DNA of 64,000 nt from Astrobacterium formosum (GCA_030848545.1 JAVDCA010000026.1:1-64000), one strand, 5' to 3'. Positions 7,991 to 18,178 are shown, numbered from the stretch's first letter. A program made the numbers and translations. Notes: generated from the sequence alone by a model not told the origin.

Positions 7991-8638
7991 CTACTGGCAG
8001 AGCGCGCGCGTCACGTAGTTTTCGGTCGTGCACACGACCCGTTCGCCGCGCCAGCGGGCGAGCGCCGCATCGGCCGGGCAGACTTCCGCGGTCTCGAAAT
8101 CGATGCTCGATCCGGCCTTATAACCGTTCGCGCGGCACAAGGTCGCGGCGGCCACGACGCAATCGGGCGCTCCATTGGGGGCGACCGGGCAGCGTTCGCG
8201 GCCGGCGGCGACCCGCGACGACGGCAATTTCGACAGGGCCCCAGCCGTGTCGCGGGCGATGCCGGTGACCGCATCGGCGGCACCACGGGCCGCCTCGGCA
8301 GTGCTCTTGGCCGCCGAATTGGCAGCCTCGGACATGTCCTTGCCGTTGCCGCCCACGCGGGCGTTGAAGCCGGCGGTCGATTCCTGCATCCAGCGGGTGA
8401 AACTATCGATGAAGCCCGGCGAAGGCGCGGGCGAGTTCCATCCGGGCGGCGCCGGCTGGTCTTGCGGAGCCGCCACGGAGGGCGCCGGTTCTGCAGGCTG
8501 ATACGTCGGAGAACGAGACTGGAAAGATTGGGCCACGGCGGTCCAGGATGCGGCCGAGGAAAAAAGCGCAACCCCTACAATCAGCGCTCCCGCCCACGCC
8601 ATCGGGCGGCATCCCAGGTCAGAATGACTGCATCCCAT
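7991..8638 (-). CDS. Hypothetical secreted protein
   Basis: A 215-aa protein that I do not recognise. A hydrophobic segment at about residues 14-36 followed by AVAQS looks like a cleavable signal peptide or an N-terminal anchor. A Pro- and Ser-rich linker (about 40-75) follows, then a helical stretch with many Ala and Lys (about 85-130). The C-terminal part has five cysteines (for example ERCPVAPNGAPDCV, ATLCRANGYKAG, EVCPAD) that could form disulfides in the periplasm. The ATG at 8638 is chosen as the codon just before the signal peptide, although the ribosome-binding site is weak. Confidence 0.65.
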   Translation of the reverse strand: MGCSHSDLGCRPMAWAGALIVGVALFSSAASWTAVAQSFQSRSPTYQPAEPAPSVAAPQDQPAPPGWNSPAPSPGFIDSFTRWMQESTAGFNARVGGNGKDMSEAANSAAKSTAEAARGAADAVTGIARDTAGALSKLPSSRVAAGRERCPVAPNGAPDCVVAAATLCRANGYKAGSSIDFETAEVCPADAALARWRGERVVCTTENYVTRALCQ

Positions 8639-8735
8639 GATGATCGTCCGGTCGAGCGCGCCCCTTGGCCCGACCCGTCGACCATAGCCTAGTCGGCGCG
8701 ATGGCGAAATTGTGGAGTTGCGCGCATGGCCGCGT

Positions 8736-9317
8736 TCAGAACAGCCACACTGCCGCGACAATCCCGAGCACCACGACGGCGGTGCCGACCGCCACCCAGA
8801 AACCGAGGCGCTTCTCGATCGCCGCCCGCACCCGCACCCCGAACCGGTTGAGCAGGAAGGCCGACAGGTAGAAGCGCATACCGCGGGCAATGAAGGAGAA
8901 GAAGATGAACAGGAGGAGGTCGTAGCCGGCGAAGCCGGACGTGATGGTGACGATCTTGTAGGGGATCGGCGTCATGCCCTTGAGCAGGATGATCACCGCA
9001 CCCCACTCGGCATAGGCCTTACGGAACGCCTCGACCTTGTCGCCGTAGCCGTAGAGGCCGATCAGCCACAACCCGACCGAGTCGTAGAGATAGGCACCGA
9101 TGGCCCAGCCCAGGATGCCACCGGCGACCGAAGTCAGGGTGCACAGCGTCGCATAGAACCACGCCTTGTTGGGGCGGGCGAGCGACATGGGGATCTGCAT
9201 GGTGTCGGGCGGAATGGGAAAGAAAGAGCTTTCCGCAAACGAAATCGCCCCCAATAGCCAGGGGGCGTAGGGCTTGTCGGCAGCCGCGAGGCACCATTCG
9301 TAAAGACGGCGGAGCAT
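8736..9317 (-). CDS. YqaA family (SNARE-associated/DedA-like) membrane protein
   Basis: A 193-aa inner-membrane protein with four to five hydrophobic segments. AISFAESSFFPIPPDTMQIPMSLAR near residues 19-43 is the YqaA/DedA signature, with the reentrant-helix proline pair. LKGMTPIPYKIVTITSG in the middle and FIARGMRFYLSAFLL near 155 complete the domain. The DedA superfamily is linked to lipid scrambling and membrane homeostasis; the role of YqaA itself is not defined. ATG at 9317 follows a GGCGG-like region and gives the usual MLRRLYEW opening. It lies close to hisE on the same strand but the gap of 96 bp leaves co-transcription uncertain. Confidence 0.85.
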   Translation of the reverse strand: MLRRLYEWCLAAADKPYAPWLLGAISFAESSFFPIPPDTMQIPMSLARPNKAWFYATLCTLTSVAGGILGWAIGAYLYDSVGLWLIGLYGYGDKVEAFRKAYAEWGAVIILLKGMTPIPYKIVTITSGFAGYDLLLFIFFSFIARGMRFYLSAFLLNRFGVRVRAAIEKRLGFWVAVGTAVVVLGIVAAVWLF

Positions 9318-9413
9318 GGGGCGCTTGCTTAAAGGCCCCGCACGTCCTTGTCCATCCATCGCGACGACGGCCGCCGGGTACGGATTGCCAAAATCCTTAA
9401 CGGCGCTTGCAAT

Positions 9414-9791
9414 TCAACTGCGCTTGCGCGCCTGCCGGACCGTCGCGGCCGCGACTTTGCGCCGCTCCTTGGGCGGGGCCAGCGCCTTGAGTTTTTCGGC
9501 GATCCCGAACAGCCGTTCGCGCCGGTCCATTTCCCGCCACACGTCTTCGGGTTCGATGTCGGAAGCGACCCACAGCACCACGAGATTGTACAGCAGGTCG
9601 GCGCTCTCGCGCACCACCGCCTCGCGGTCTGCTTGCATGACGTCGATGACGACCTCGACCGCCTCCTCGGCGAGCTTCTTCGCCATCTTGGCACGGCCGG
9701 CCTGGAACAGCCGCGCCGTGCGCGACACCGACGGGTCCCCGTCGCGGGCGGACAGTACGGCTTGGTGGAGGCGGGCAAGCGAATCAGCCAT
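9414..9791 (-). CDS. hisE: Phosphoribosyl-ATP pyrophosphatase (HisE type)
   Basis: A 125-aa all-helical MazG-superfamily protein matching HisE, which hydrolyses phosphoribosyl-ATP to phosphoribosyl-AMP in histidine synthesis. The metal-binding pattern is clear: KLAEEAVEVVIDVMQ near residues 39-53 (EExxE) and RESADLLYNLVVLW near 61-75 (ExxD). The C-terminal 25 residues are basic and Ala-rich and look dispensable. Other his genes are not adjacent, and some alphaproteobacteria carry a second HisE copy outside the his operon, so it may be a paralogue rather than the housekeeping enzyme. Confidence 0.8.
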   Translation of the reverse strand: MADSLARLHQAVLSARDGDPSVSRTARLFQAGRAKMAKKLAEEAVEVVIDVMQADREAVVRESADLLYNLVVLWVASDIEPEDVWREMDRRERLFGIAEKLKALAPPKERRKVAAATVRQARKRS

Positions 9792-9866
9792 CTGCCGAAG
9801 TTAGTCGGCCTATGCGACAACAAAAAAACACGCCCATGATCGCGCCGGCCCTACGCGGCCTGACCA

Positions 9867-10301
9867 TCACCAAGCCCGATAATGGCGATACCGATGCCCG
9901 TAGTAGGGACGGGGATAGCCATAATAGCCATATGGCGCCCCATAGCCGTAGGCATAAGGTGGCGGGCCGCCATAATACGGATCGTAGTAGTAGTGCCGGC
10001 GATAGCGGTCACGGGCCGCCAGGGTCGCGATGGTGCCCGCAATGGCCGCGAACGCACCCAGCGCCGCCGCATTACCGCCGCCGTAGTGGCGCTTGCGCCG
10101 CTTGGCGACCTCGACGAACCCGTCGGAAGCCTTCTCCAGCGCCTGCGCCGGCAAGGGGGCCACAGGGGCGGATACTGCCGGCGCCACGCCGACGGCGGTG
10201 ACCGCAATGGACGCCGCCGCCGCGGTGGCGATCAGGCGTCTCGCCGATGCCCGCATGAATGGTGCTCGCAGGAACGATGTCAGCAGGAACGATATCCGCA
10301 T
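9867..10301 (-). CDS. Secreted Tyr/Gly-rich hypothetical protein
   Basis: A 144-aa protein with a long N-terminal signal peptide (hydrophobic core about residues 22-42, cleavage near VSAPV) and a tail from about residue 95 made almost wholly of Tyr, Gly, Pro, Arg and His (for example YYYDPYYGGPPPYAYGYG). A short Gly/Ala-rich hydrophobic stretch at 78-92 could be a membrane or glycine-zipper segment. Such Tyr/Gly-rich small envelope proteins are common in Hyphomicrobiales and have no assigned function. GAGG precedes the ATG at 10301; an internal ATG at 10256 would still leave a signal peptide. Confidence 0.7.
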   Translation of the reverse strand: MRISFLLTSFLRAPFMRASARRLIATAAAASIAVTAVGVAPAVSAPVAPLPAQALEKASDGFVEVAKRRKRHYGGGNAAALGAFAAIAGTIATLAARDRYRRHYYYDPYYGGPPPYAYGYGAPYGYYGYPRPYYGHRYRHYRAW

Positions 10302-10416
10302 GATGACAGCCTCGCTCGTTTCCCCCGATGTGTGTAATTGAATCTATCGCGTCACCTCGCCCTATATAAGGCCTGCGACGATTTTTCTCTTGCTGAACGG
10401 CCGTTCACGCACGGCG

Positions 10417-13400
10417 TCATTCTTCCTCGGACAGCAGCCCGGCATTGCCGCCCGCCGCCGCGATATTGACCGTCACGGTCTGTTCCGCCGCGAAGCGGGC
10501 GAGGTAATGCGGCCCGCCGGCCTTGGGGCCGGTGCCGGACAGGCCACCGCCGCCGAACGGCTGCGTCCCGACCACCGCCCCGATCATGTTGCGATTGACG
10601 TAGACATTGCCGTGGGCGAGCCGGGCCGCGATCATGTCGGCACGGCCATCGATGCGGGTATGGACGCCCAGCGTCAGCCGATACTGGTTGGCGGCGATGT
10701 CGTCGAGGAGACGGTCGAGGCCGTCGGCGCGGAAGCGCACCACGTGCAGGACCGGTCCGAACACCTCCTCGGTGAGGTCGCCGGCCCGGTCGAGGGCGAT
10801 CATTGTCGGCCCCACATAGGTCCCGGAAGCCGGCAAGGTCTGCTTCTCGTCCCAGCGAAAGATGACGCGGCCCTGCCGGGCCAGGGCCGCGACCCAGCGG
10901 TCGATGCGTCCCTTCGCCTCGGCATCGATGAGCGGGCCGACCCGGGTCGCGAGCGCGCGCGGATCGCCGACGTCGAGTTCGGCGGCGGCACCGGCGACCA
11001 TGTCGATGACACGGTCGGCGATATCCTCCTGGACGCACAGCAATCGCAGCGCCGAGCAACGCTGGCCGGCGGACCGGAACGCGGACGCGATGACGTCGTC
11101 GGCGACCTGCTCGGGCAGCGCGGTGGCGTCGACGATCATGGCGTTGATGCCGCCGGTCTCGGCGACCAGCGGCGCGATCGGCGCATCGCGGGCGGCGAGC
11201 GCACGATTGATGGCCCGCGCCACCTCGGTCGAGCCCGTGAAGGCGACGCCGGCGACTCGGGGGTCGGCCGTGAGCGCCGCGCCGACTTCGCCTGCTCCGA
11301 GGACGAGATGAAGCGCCGAGGCCGGTATGCCGGCGCGGTGCATGAGCCGCACGGCGGCGGCGGCCACGAGCGGCGTCTGTTCGGCCGGCTTGGCGATCAC
11401 CGCATTGCCGGCGACGAGCGCCGCGGCGACCTGGCCAGAAAAGATCGCCAGGGGGAAATTCCATGGGCTGATGCACAGGAATACGCCACGGCCGCGCATG
11501 GCGAGGCGGTTTGCTTCTCCGGTCGGTCCGGGCAAGAGCCGAGGGGACAAAGTACGGCGCGCCTCGACACTGTAGTAGCGGCAGAAATCGGCCGCTTCCC
11601 GGACCTCGGCGACAGCGTCGTCGAGGGTCTTGCCGCCCTCGGCCTGCAGAAGCGCGATCAAGGCGTCACGTTCGCTCTCGAACAGACCGGCGGCCTTTTC
11701 GAGCACGGCAGCGCGTGCCTCGACCGGCGTCGCGTCCCAGGCCCCAAAGCCCCGCTCGGCGGCGGCAAGCGCATCCATGACCGTGGCGGCATCCGCCTCA
11801 ATGGCCTCCCCGATGACCGTGCCGTCGCCGGGGGAAACCACCGCACGTGCAGTTCCAGCACCGGACACGCCATTAATCAGGGACGCCGCCACATGACGCA
11901 CCGGCCAGGCGGCGCGCACGCCCGAGACGAGGGCATCGACGGCGGCGCGATCGCCGAACTCGAGGCCGGCCGAGTTCAGGCGCGTCGGACCATAAAGGTC
12001 GCGCGGCAGGGGAATTTTCGGGTGGCGGGCGCGCGCAGGCGTGCCGATCCAATCCTGCGGCCGTTTCAAAATGGTCTCGATCGGCACCGAAGGATCGTCG
12101 GCCGCCGACACGAACGAGGAGTTGGCACCGTTCTCCAGGAGGCGGCGCACCAGATAGGCGAGCAAGTCGCGATGGTCGCCAACCGGCGCATAGACCCGGC
12201 AGGCGGCGTCCGGCCGCTCCGCCATGAGGGCGTCGTAGAGAACTTCGCCCATGCCGTGCAGCCTCTGGAACTCGTAGCCGGTTGTAGCCTCCGCCGCCTC
12301 GACCACGCAGGCGACGGTGAGCGCATTGTGGGTGGCGAATTGCGGATAGATGCGCGGCCGGGCCGCAAGGAGCTTGCGGGCGCAGGCGAGATAGCAGAGG
12401 TCCGTCATCGCCTTGCGGGTGAACACAGGATAGTCCGCAAGACCGCGTTCCTGGGCGCGCTTGATTTCCGTGTCCCAATAGGCCCCCTTGACCAGGCGCA
12501 CCATCAGGCGGCGGTCGAAGCGCTCGGCCGCGGCGATCAGCCAGTCGATCACCTCCGGGGCGCGCTTGAGATAGCTCTGCACCGCGATGCCGAAGCCGGA
12601 CCAGTGCGCCAGCGCGGGGTCGGCGAGTGCGCCGGCGACGACGTCGAGGGACAATTCCAACCGGTCGGCCTCCTCGGCATCCACCGTGAGGTTGAGCTCG
12701 AAGTCCCTGGCCCGCTGGGCGAGCGCAACGAGGCGTGGCGTCAATTCGCGGATGACGCGCTCCCGCGCAGTCGGCTCGTAGCGGGGATGGAGTGCCGAGA
12801 GCTTGACGGACAGGCCGGGCCGCCCCGGCAGCGGCTCCGGGCCGGCCGACTTGCCGATCGCCTCGATGGCGCTCGCATAGGCGTCGAAGTAGCGCTCGGC
12901 ATCGGCAGCCGTGCGGGCCCCCTCCCCCAGCATGTCGAACGAGTAGCGGAACTGGCCCCGCCCGGACGCCTTGGCGAGCGCCTCGTCGATGGTCTGGCCG
13001 AGGACGAAATGGGAACCGAGAAGGCGCATGGCCTGCCGGGTGGCAATGCGCATGGCCGGCAGACCGAGGCGCCGGACCATACCGGCCAGAACGCCTTCCG
13101 GGGTCTCGTCAGGCTGCAGGATGCGGGCGGACAGGCCGAGCGCCCAGGCCGACGCCGCGACCAGGATGGTGTCGGAGCGGATCTCGTGTCCGCCGAAGCC
13201 GCCGGCGGAGAGCTTGTCTTCGATCAGGCGGTCGGCGGTGGCGTTGTCCGGAACGCGCAGCAAGGCCTCGGCCAGCACCATGAGGGCCAGTCCCTCCTTG
13301 GTCGACAACGAATATTCGCGCAGGAAATCCTCAATGCCGCCGATGCGTCGCGAGCGGCTGCGGATCGCCGCGACAAGGCGCCGCGCCAGCGCGTCTATGC

Positions 13401-13521
13401 GGGTGTCGGCCGCCGCAGGCGCGCCCGCCAGCAGGCCGGCCGCAATCGCCTCGTCGGCCGGGGCATAGGCTGCCACAAAAACAGGCAGTATTTTGGTTGC
13501 AAGCTCAGTCGGCCGAGACAT
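10417..13521 (-). CDS. putA: Bifunctional proline dehydrogenase / L-glutamate gamma-semialdehyde dehydrogenase
   Basis: A 1034-aa PutA that oxidises proline to glutamate in two steps, using FAD in the first domain and NAD+ in the second. The proline dehydrogenase barrel (about residues 150-430) shows LSVKLSALHPRYEP and MVRLVKGAYWDTEIKRAQ. The aldehyde dehydrogenase domain (about 530-1000) shows ISPWNFPLAIFSGQ, FTGSTEVA, and the catalytic cysteine in SAGQRCSALRL. There is no N-terminal ribbon-helix-helix DNA-binding domain, so this is a non-regulatory type A PutA. The ATG at 13521 is preferred: GAGGAGG lies eight bases upstream, whereas the ATG six bases earlier sits too close to it. No putR regulator is adjacent. 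Confidence 0.95.
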   Translation of the reverse strand: MSRPTELATKILPVFVAAYAPADEAIAAGLLAGAPAAADTRIDALARRLVAAIRSRSRRIGGIEDFLREYSLSTKEGLALMVLAEALLRVPDNATADRLIEDKLSAGGFGGHEIRSDTILVAASAWALGLSARILQPDETPEGVLAGMVRRLGLPAMRIATRQAMRLLGSHFVLGQTIDEALAKASGRGQFRYSFDMLGEGARTAADAERYFDAYASAIEAIGKSAGPEPLPGRPGLSVKLSALHPRYEPTARERVIRELTPRLVALAQRARDFELNLTVDAEEADRLELSLDVVAGALADPALAHWSGFGIAVQSYLKRAPEVIDWLIAAAERFDRRLMVRLVKGAYWDTEIKRAQERGLADYPVFTRKAMTDLCYLACARKLLAARPRIYPQFATHNALTVACVVEAAEATTGYEFQRLHGMGEVLYDALMAERPDAACRVYAPVGDHRDLLAYLVRRLLENGANSSFVSAADDPSVPIETILKRPQDWIGTPARARHPKIPLPRDLYGPTRLNSAGLEFGDRAAVDALVSGVRAAWPVRHVAASLINGVSGAGTARAVVSPGDGTVIGEAIEADAATVMDALAAAERGFGAWDATPVEARAAVLEKAAGLFESERDALIALLQAEGGKTLDDAVAEVREAADFCRYYSVEARRTLSPRLLPGPTGEANRLAMRGRGVFLCISPWNFPLAIFSGQVAAALVAGNAVIAKPAEQTPLVAAAAVRLMHRAGIPASALHLVLGAGEVGAALTADPRVAGVAFTGSTEVARAINRALAARDAPIAPLVAETGGINAMIVDATALPEQVADDVIASAFRSAGQRCSALRLLCVQEDIADRVIDMVAGAAAELDVGDPRALATRVGPLIDAEAKGRIDRWVAALARQGRVIFRWDEKQTLPASGTYVGPTMIALDRAGDLTEEVFGPVLHVVRFRADGLDRLLDDIAANQYRLTLGVHTRIDGRADMIAARLAHGNVYVNRNMIGAVVGTQPFGGGGLSGTGPKAGGPHYLARFAAEQTVTVNIAAAGGNAGLLSEEE

Positions 13522-13862
13522 CGGCATCGCCTCCTCAGGGCCTACACACAAGGGTCAAGGACGCACCTGCGCCTTGCATGGCGCATTCCAACCCATGCGG
13601 CCTCCTCCAGGGGCCACACCGGGCCCGCAGCCGTGGCGGAGCAGCATTGCGTTCGTTCACGACAGCTTGGTTTGAAGTTTGCTTTGGTCTGATTTTTGTT
13701 GCATCTGGAATTTTTCGAACAGCAAGCACCTTGAGCCGTCGTGACCGTCATGTCCGATCGGCCGTCCGGCGCCGAACCCGTTGCGCCGACTCCGTGTTCC
13801 CCACGCACCGGCGTCGGATCCCCCGAACGGCAGGCACATCGACTCGATTCGAAGGAACTGTT
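13522..13862. other. Divergent promoter region between putA and ABC binding-protein gene
   Basis: A 341-bp gap that should contain promoters for both divergent genes. It has an AT-rich stretch at about 13665-13720 that includes the sigma-54-like element listed separately. No RNA gene or credible small ORF is seen. Confidence 0.5.
13668..13683 (+). promoter_or_regulatory. Possible sigma-54 promoter for the first binding-protein gene
   Basis: TGGTTTGAAGTTTGCT keeps the invariant GG and GC of the -24/-12 consensus (TGGCACG-N4-TTGCW) at the right spacing, and also the G at position 7 and TTGCT, but has TTT for CAC. Transcription would begin near 13694, giving a leader of about 170 nt before the GTG at 13863. 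Weaker than the site at 22931. Confidence 0.4.
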
Positions 13863-14891
13863 GTGAAAATCATCTTTTCAAGGGCGTGGGCGGTCAGGGC
13901 GTTTCTGCTCCTCATGGCAGCCGTGTCCCCGGGCGCGGCGCACGCGCAGACAGCCGTGCGGTTCTCACTGGATTTTCGCATCGAGGGACCCCAGGCACTG
14001 TTCCTGCTGGGCCTCGACCGGGGCTTCTACAAAGCCGAGGGGCTCGACGTCACCATCGATCCGGCCACGAGCTCGCTCGAACCGATCACCCGCATCGCCG
14101 CCGGCAGCCACGACATGGGCTTTGGCGACATCAACTCGCTGATCAAGTTCCGCGACCAGAATCCCGGCACGCCCATCAAGGCCATTTTCATGGTCTATAA
14201 TCGGCCACCTTTCGCGGTAGTGGCGCGCAAGAGCCGGGGCATCACCAGTCCGGCCGATCTGGAAGGCAAGAAACTCGGCGCCCCGGCGACCGATGGTGCC
14301 TTCGCGCAATGGAAACTCTTCACCAAGCTCAACAATATCGATCCCGCCAAGGTGACGGTGGAAAATGTCGGCTTTCCGGTGCGCGAACCGATGCTCGCGG
14401 CCGGCCAAGTGGACGCCATCACGGGCTTTGCGTTCTCTTCATTCGTCAACCTCAAGGATCGCGGCGTGCCGCTCGACGACATCGTGGTCCTCAATATGGC
14501 AGATTATGGCCTCGACCTATACGGCAACACCATCATGGTCAGCCCGAAATTCGCCGCCGAGAAACCGGCTGCCGTGCAGGCGTTCCTGCGGGCCTTTCTC
14601 AGGAGCTTCAAAGAGACGGTGAACGATCCTGCCACCGCCGTCGAATCCGTCCTGAAGCGCAACAAACTCGCCAAGAAGGACGTGGAATTAGAGCGGCTGC
14701 AGATGGCGATCCGCGACAATATCGTGACGGAGGAGGTCAAGAAGAACGGCTATGGTGCCATCGACCCGATGCGGCTCGACCACGCTATCGACCAGATCGC
14801 GACCACGTCCCAGTTCAAGGTGAGGCCGAAAGCCTCCGAGATGTTCGACGCTTCCTTCCTGCCGCCATTGTCCGAACGCCGCGTCGACTGA
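13863..14891 (+). CDS. ABC transporter substrate-binding protein, NMT1/THI5-like
   Basis: A 342-aa periplasmic binding protein. A signal peptide covers about residues 1-29 (hydrophobic FLLLMAAVSPGAAHAQ). The NMT1/SsuA-like fold follows: RFSLDFRIEGPQALFLLGLD, GFYKAEGLDVTIDP, DLEGKKLGAPATDGAFAQW, and GFPVREPMLAAGQVDAITGF. It is a clear paralogue of the binding protein at 22990-24006, sharing motifs along the whole length. No permease or ATPase is adjacent, so it may feed the ABC system at 24311-25911. The neighbouring urate genes suggest a purine-related ligand, but this is inference. GTG at 13863 follows AAGGA; ATG codons further upstream are without a signal peptide directly after them. Confidence 0.85.
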   Translation: MKIIFSRAWAVRAFLLLMAAVSPGAAHAQTAVRFSLDFRIEGPQALFLLGLDRGFYKAEGLDVTIDPATSSLEPITRIAAGSHDMGFGDINSLIKFRDQNPGTPIKAIFMVYNRPPFAVVARKSRGITSPADLEGKKLGAPATDGAFAQWKLFTKLNNIDPAKVTVENVGFPVREPMLAAGQVDAITGFAFSSFVNLKDRGVPLDDIVVLNMADYGLDLYGNTIMVSPKFAAEKPAAVQAFLRAFLRSFKETVNDPATAVESVLKRNKLAKKDVELERLQMAIRDNIVTEEVKKNGYGAIDPMRLDHAIDQIATTSQFKVRPKASEMFDASFLPPLSERRVD

Positions 14892-14918
14892 ACGACGGCC
14901 GCGCGCCGGACGATTCCC

Positions 14919-15869
14919 TCATCCGCCCCTGCCGCCGGCGGCACCGAAACGCGGCGCGAAATCACCGAACAGGACATCATCGTCCGGGACGACGATCGCA
15001 GACGGCGGCATCAGGGCGTCCGCGAAGGCGGCGGCGAGCTGCGCCAGCGGCTCCTCGGCGTCGGAGCGGATACGCACGCTTACGGTCATCGGCGGAATAC
15101 GAGGCAGCGGCGCATCCTCCCACACCACCACATTACCGCCCTCGGCTGCGACGAGCCCGCGTGGAATGGCCATGATTCCGAAGCCGGCGGCGACCGCCGA
15201 GGTGAGGCTGGCCAGGTTCGAGCCGGAGAAGACAAGGTCGTGGTCGAGCCCTTCCTTCTCCAGTGCCGCCATCACGTGCTGATGGATGAGGCAATGGCGC
15301 CCATGGCTCACCAGCGGGATCGGGCTCGTCGGATCGAGCCGCGTCTCCGGCGCCCGAACCCAAACCATCTCTTCCAGCCAGTGGAAACGGGCATGGTCGA
15401 CCGGCTTGATGCCCGACAGCACCGCGACGACGTCGAGATCCCCCTGCTCCAGCTCATGCACCAGCTGGGACGTGGTGGCGGCATGGACGTGAAGCCGCAC
15501 ATGGGGCCAGCGCTTGCGAAATAGTTCGAGCGGCCGCCACAGCAACTGGCCGACATGATCGCCGGGCAGGCCGACGCGCAGACGCAGAGAACTCGGCTCG
15601 GTCACGGTCAGCTTCACCAGGCGGTCGTTGATCGACAGCATTCGGCGCGCTTCGCTCACCACCGCCTCGCCCTTGGCCGTCAGGCTGACGCCCGGCGCAC
15701 TCTTGTCCAGAAGATCGGTGCCGAGCAGGGTCTGCAGCCGTTTGATCTGCGCACTGACTGCAGGCTGGGTGATGCCGAAAGGCTGGGCTGCCTTGGTGAA
15801 GCTGCGCAGGTCGACCACAGCGACCAGGGTGCGCAGCAGTTCCGTAGGAACGTTCGTGACGACGGTCAT
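14919..15869 (-). CDS. LysR family transcriptional regulator
   Basis: A 316-aa LysR regulator. The N-terminal winged helix (about residues 5-65) contains [32 protein letters not shown], and the effector-binding domain follows with the usual LRVGLPGD start. It ends 27 bp from the stop of the binding-protein gene, so the two are convergent, and it is divergent from ndvA. By position it is a candidate regulator of the urate-degradation and transport genes, but no operator was identified. ATG at 15869 is used; a GTG two codons earlier is also in frame. Confidence 0.9.
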   Translation of the reverse strand: MTVVTNVPTELLRTLVAVVDLRSFTKAAQPFGITQPAVSAQIKRLQTLLGTDLLDKSAPGVSLTAKGEAVVSEARRMLSINDRLVKLTVTEPSSLRLRVGLPGDHVGQLLWRPLELFRKRWPHVRLHVHAATTSQLVHELEQGDLDVVAVLSGIKPVDHARFHWLEEMVWVRAPETRLDPTSPIPLVSHGRHCLIHQHVMAALEKEGLDHDLVFSGSNLASLTSAVAAGFGIMAIPRGLVAAEGGNVVVWEDAPLPRIPPMTVSVRIRSDAEEPLAQLAAAFADALMPPSAIVVPDDDVLFGDFAPRFGAAGGRGG

Positions 15870-16339
15870 GGCCACCCGTCCAGTCCCGGTTTGGGGATAC
15901 GCGCTTCCTCATTTCATTTTCACATGGAGATAGTCGCCATAATCGAGCGATATGGCAATACCGTTTATCTAAATCCGAGGGTGCGGCGTTAAAGGCATGC
16001 AATTCCAACGTTAACGTCGAAAGTGTGCGGTCGAGCCGGCGTTTGCGGCCCATCTGCGCATATAAACATCGGCATGCCCGTTCCCGCGCAAGCTGTGGCG
16101 CGCCGTTTTTCCAACCCGCAACCGCGCGATCACTTGCTTGTGATCACCCGTCGCAGGTAGCGAATGCCGGCCGGTGCCGGATTCACGCCTTGTCATACCG
16201 CCACCTGACCGGTCGTCGCCGGCCGCCCAAAGAGGCGCCATCGACGCGGATGCTCGCCGGCGGCTATGGTGGGGCATGCTTCGGCGCCCGCCCCCGCCCG
16301 GTGTGCCCGGTGTTCGGGCGAGAGGTCTTTCAAATAGCC
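15870..16339. other. Divergent intergenic region lysR / ndvA
   Basis: A 470-bp gap with a relatively AT-rich part at 15900-16010 that should contain the lysR promoter, and possibly its autoregulatory site near 15940-15975. The right half is GC-rich with open frames that run into ndvA but have no family similarity. No RNA gene seen. Confidence 0.4.
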
Positions 16340-18145
16340 ATGTCGCTGCTGCGTCTTTATTCGCGCATTCTGTCGCTGCTCGGTCCGGAGAAGCGACTGG
16401 GCTGGTTGCTTGCCCTCGGAAACCTGCTGCTGGCGGTGGCGCTTTTCGCCGAACCCATCCTGTTCGGCCGAATCGTCGACGCCCTCGCGGCCCCGGCCGA
16501 TGCCGCCGACCGGCTGTCGTCGGTGACGATGCTCCTCGCCGCCTGGGTGGGATTCGGGGTCTTTGCCGTCGCGGCCGGCGTCATCCTCGGCCTCGAGGCC
16601 GACAAGCTGTCGCACCGGCGGCGCCAAGTGGTGCTGACCGACTATTTCGAGCACGTGATGCAGTTGCCGATCGCATTTCACGGCAGCTCCCATTCGGGCC
16701 GGCTCATGAAGGTGATGCTCGCCGGCACCGACGCCTTGTGGATTCTGTGGCTCGACTTCTTCCGCGAATATTTTTCCGTCGCCATCCTGCTCATCGTGCT
16801 GTTGCCGCTGTCCTTGTTCCTCAACTGGCCGCTGGCGTTGATCCTGATGGGACTTGCGGTGGTGTTCGGGATCGCCATGACGGTGGTGGTGGTCAAGACC
16901 GAGACCCTGCAGAAGAGCGTCGAACGCCATTACACGGACCTCGCCGAACGGGCGTCCGACGCCCTCGGCAATGTGGCGTTGGTGCAGAGCTTCGCCCGCG
17001 TCGAGGCGGAGGTGTCCGATCTCAGACGCGTCTCCGACCGGCTCCTGGCGGCGCAGATGCCGGTGCTGTCGTGGTGGGCCATCGTCACCGTGCTGACGCG
17101 AGCCTCGACCACGCTGGCGCTACTCGCCATCTTCGTCGCCGGCATCTGGCTGCACTTCAATGACCGCGCCTCGGTCGGCGACATCGTCACATTCATGAAT
17201 CTCGCCGGGCTGGTCGTGCTCCAGCTCGACCGCTTCGTGCGTTTCGCCAACCGGGTGTTCATGGAAGCCCCGCGGCTCAACGAGTTCTTCGCCGTGCTCG
17301 ACACCGAGCCGGCGGTGCGCGACCGCCCCGAGTCGATCGAACCTGGCCGCCTGCGCGGCCTGGTCGAGTTCAACGCCGCGACGTTCTCCTACGATGGCAA
17401 ACGGCCGGCGATCACCGATCTCAGCGTCACCGCCCTGCCGGGCGAGACCATCGCACTCGTGGGCGCGACCGGTGCCGGCAAGTCGACGGCGCTCGCGCTC
17501 CTCCACCGCGCCATCGACCCGCAGGCCGGCACCGTCGCGGTCGATGGCATGGACGTACGCGGCCTCAAGCTCGCCGGCCTGCGCCGCAACATCGGCGTCG
17601 TCTTCCAGGAGGCGCTGTTGTTCAACCGCTCCATCGCCGACAATCTGAAAGTGGGCAAGCCCGACGCCACCGAGGCGGAACTGCGCGACGCCGCCGCGCG
17701 CGCCCAGGCACTCGACTTCATCGAGGCGTCGCCGCAGGGTTTCGACACTCCCGTGGGGGAACGCGGCCGGCTCCTCTCGGGCGGCGAACGCCAGCGCCTG
17801 TCCATCGCCCGCGCGCTCCTCAAGGATCCGCCGATCCTCATTCTCGACGAGGCGACCAGCGCGCTCGACGCGGCGACCGAGGCCAAGGTCAAGGCGGCAC
17901 TCGACGAGGTCATGAGAGAGCGCACCACTTTCGTGATCGCGCACCGACTGTCGACCGTGCGCAACGCCACCCGCATCCTGGTGCTCGACCAGGGGCGGGT
18001 GATCGAACAGGGCTCGTTCGATGAACTGGTCGCCGCCGGCGGCCGCTTCGCCGAACTGGCAGCGGCGCAGTTCATGGCGGCGGGCGATACCAGCCCGGCG
18101 CGCCAGGGCCACGCATCCGACGGCACGACCCGCCAGTCCGCCTAA
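16340..18145 (+). CDS. ndvA: Cyclic beta-1,2-glucan ABC exporter, NdvA/ChvA type
   Basis: A 601-aa half-transporter with an N-terminal six-helix membrane domain (about residues 1-310) and a C-terminal ATPase. Walker A is [15 protein letters not shown] near residue 376, the signature is [13 protein letters not shown], Walker B is [14 protein letters not shown] and the H-loop lies in [11 protein letters not shown]. It resembles rhizobial NdvA along its length, including the MSLL start, [24 protein letters not shown] and GEFNELAERGGRF-like C-terminus (here [14 protein letters not shown]). It should export cyclic glucans to the periplasm for osmoadaptation and host interaction. ATG at 16340 gives the family's normal start. 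Specificity rests on similarity; other lipid or glycan exporters of this class look alike. Confidence 0.8.
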   Translation: MSLLRLYSRILSLLGPEKRLGWLLALGNLLLAVALFAEPILFGRIVDALAAPADAADRLSSVTMLLAAWVGFGVFAVAAGVILGLEADKLSHRRRQVVLTDYFEHVMQLPIAFHGSSHSGRLMKVMLAGTDALWILWLDFFREYFSVAILLIVLLPLSLFLNWPLALILMGLAVVFGIAMTVVVVKTETLQKSVERHYTDLAERASDALGNVALVQSFARVEAEVSDLRRVSDRLLAAQMPVLSWWAIVTVLTRASTTLALLAIFVAGIWLHFNDRASVGDIVTFMNLAGLVVLQLDRFVRFANRVFMEAPRLNEFFAVLDTEPAVRDRPESIEPGRLRGLVEFNAATFSYDGKRPAITDLSVTALPGETIALVGATGAGKSTALALLHRAIDPQAGTVAVDGMDVRGLKLAGLRRNIGVVFQEALLFNRSIADNLKVGKPDATEAELRDAAARAQALDFIEASPQGFDTPVGERGRLLSGGERQRLSIARALLKDPPILILDEATSALDAATEAKVKAALDEVMRERTTFVIAHRLSTVRNATRILVLDQGRVIEQGSFDELVAAGGRFAELAAAQFMAAGDTSPARQGHASDGTTRQSA

Positions 18146-18178
18146 AACTGTTTCCGAATGATCAGTTCGGCTCGTCCT

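Noticed and set aside
10390..13692. 1100-codon open frame on the plus strand
   Set aside because: It lies fully antisense to putA, is rich in Arg, Gly and His, has no family motif, and arises from GC-rich codon bias.
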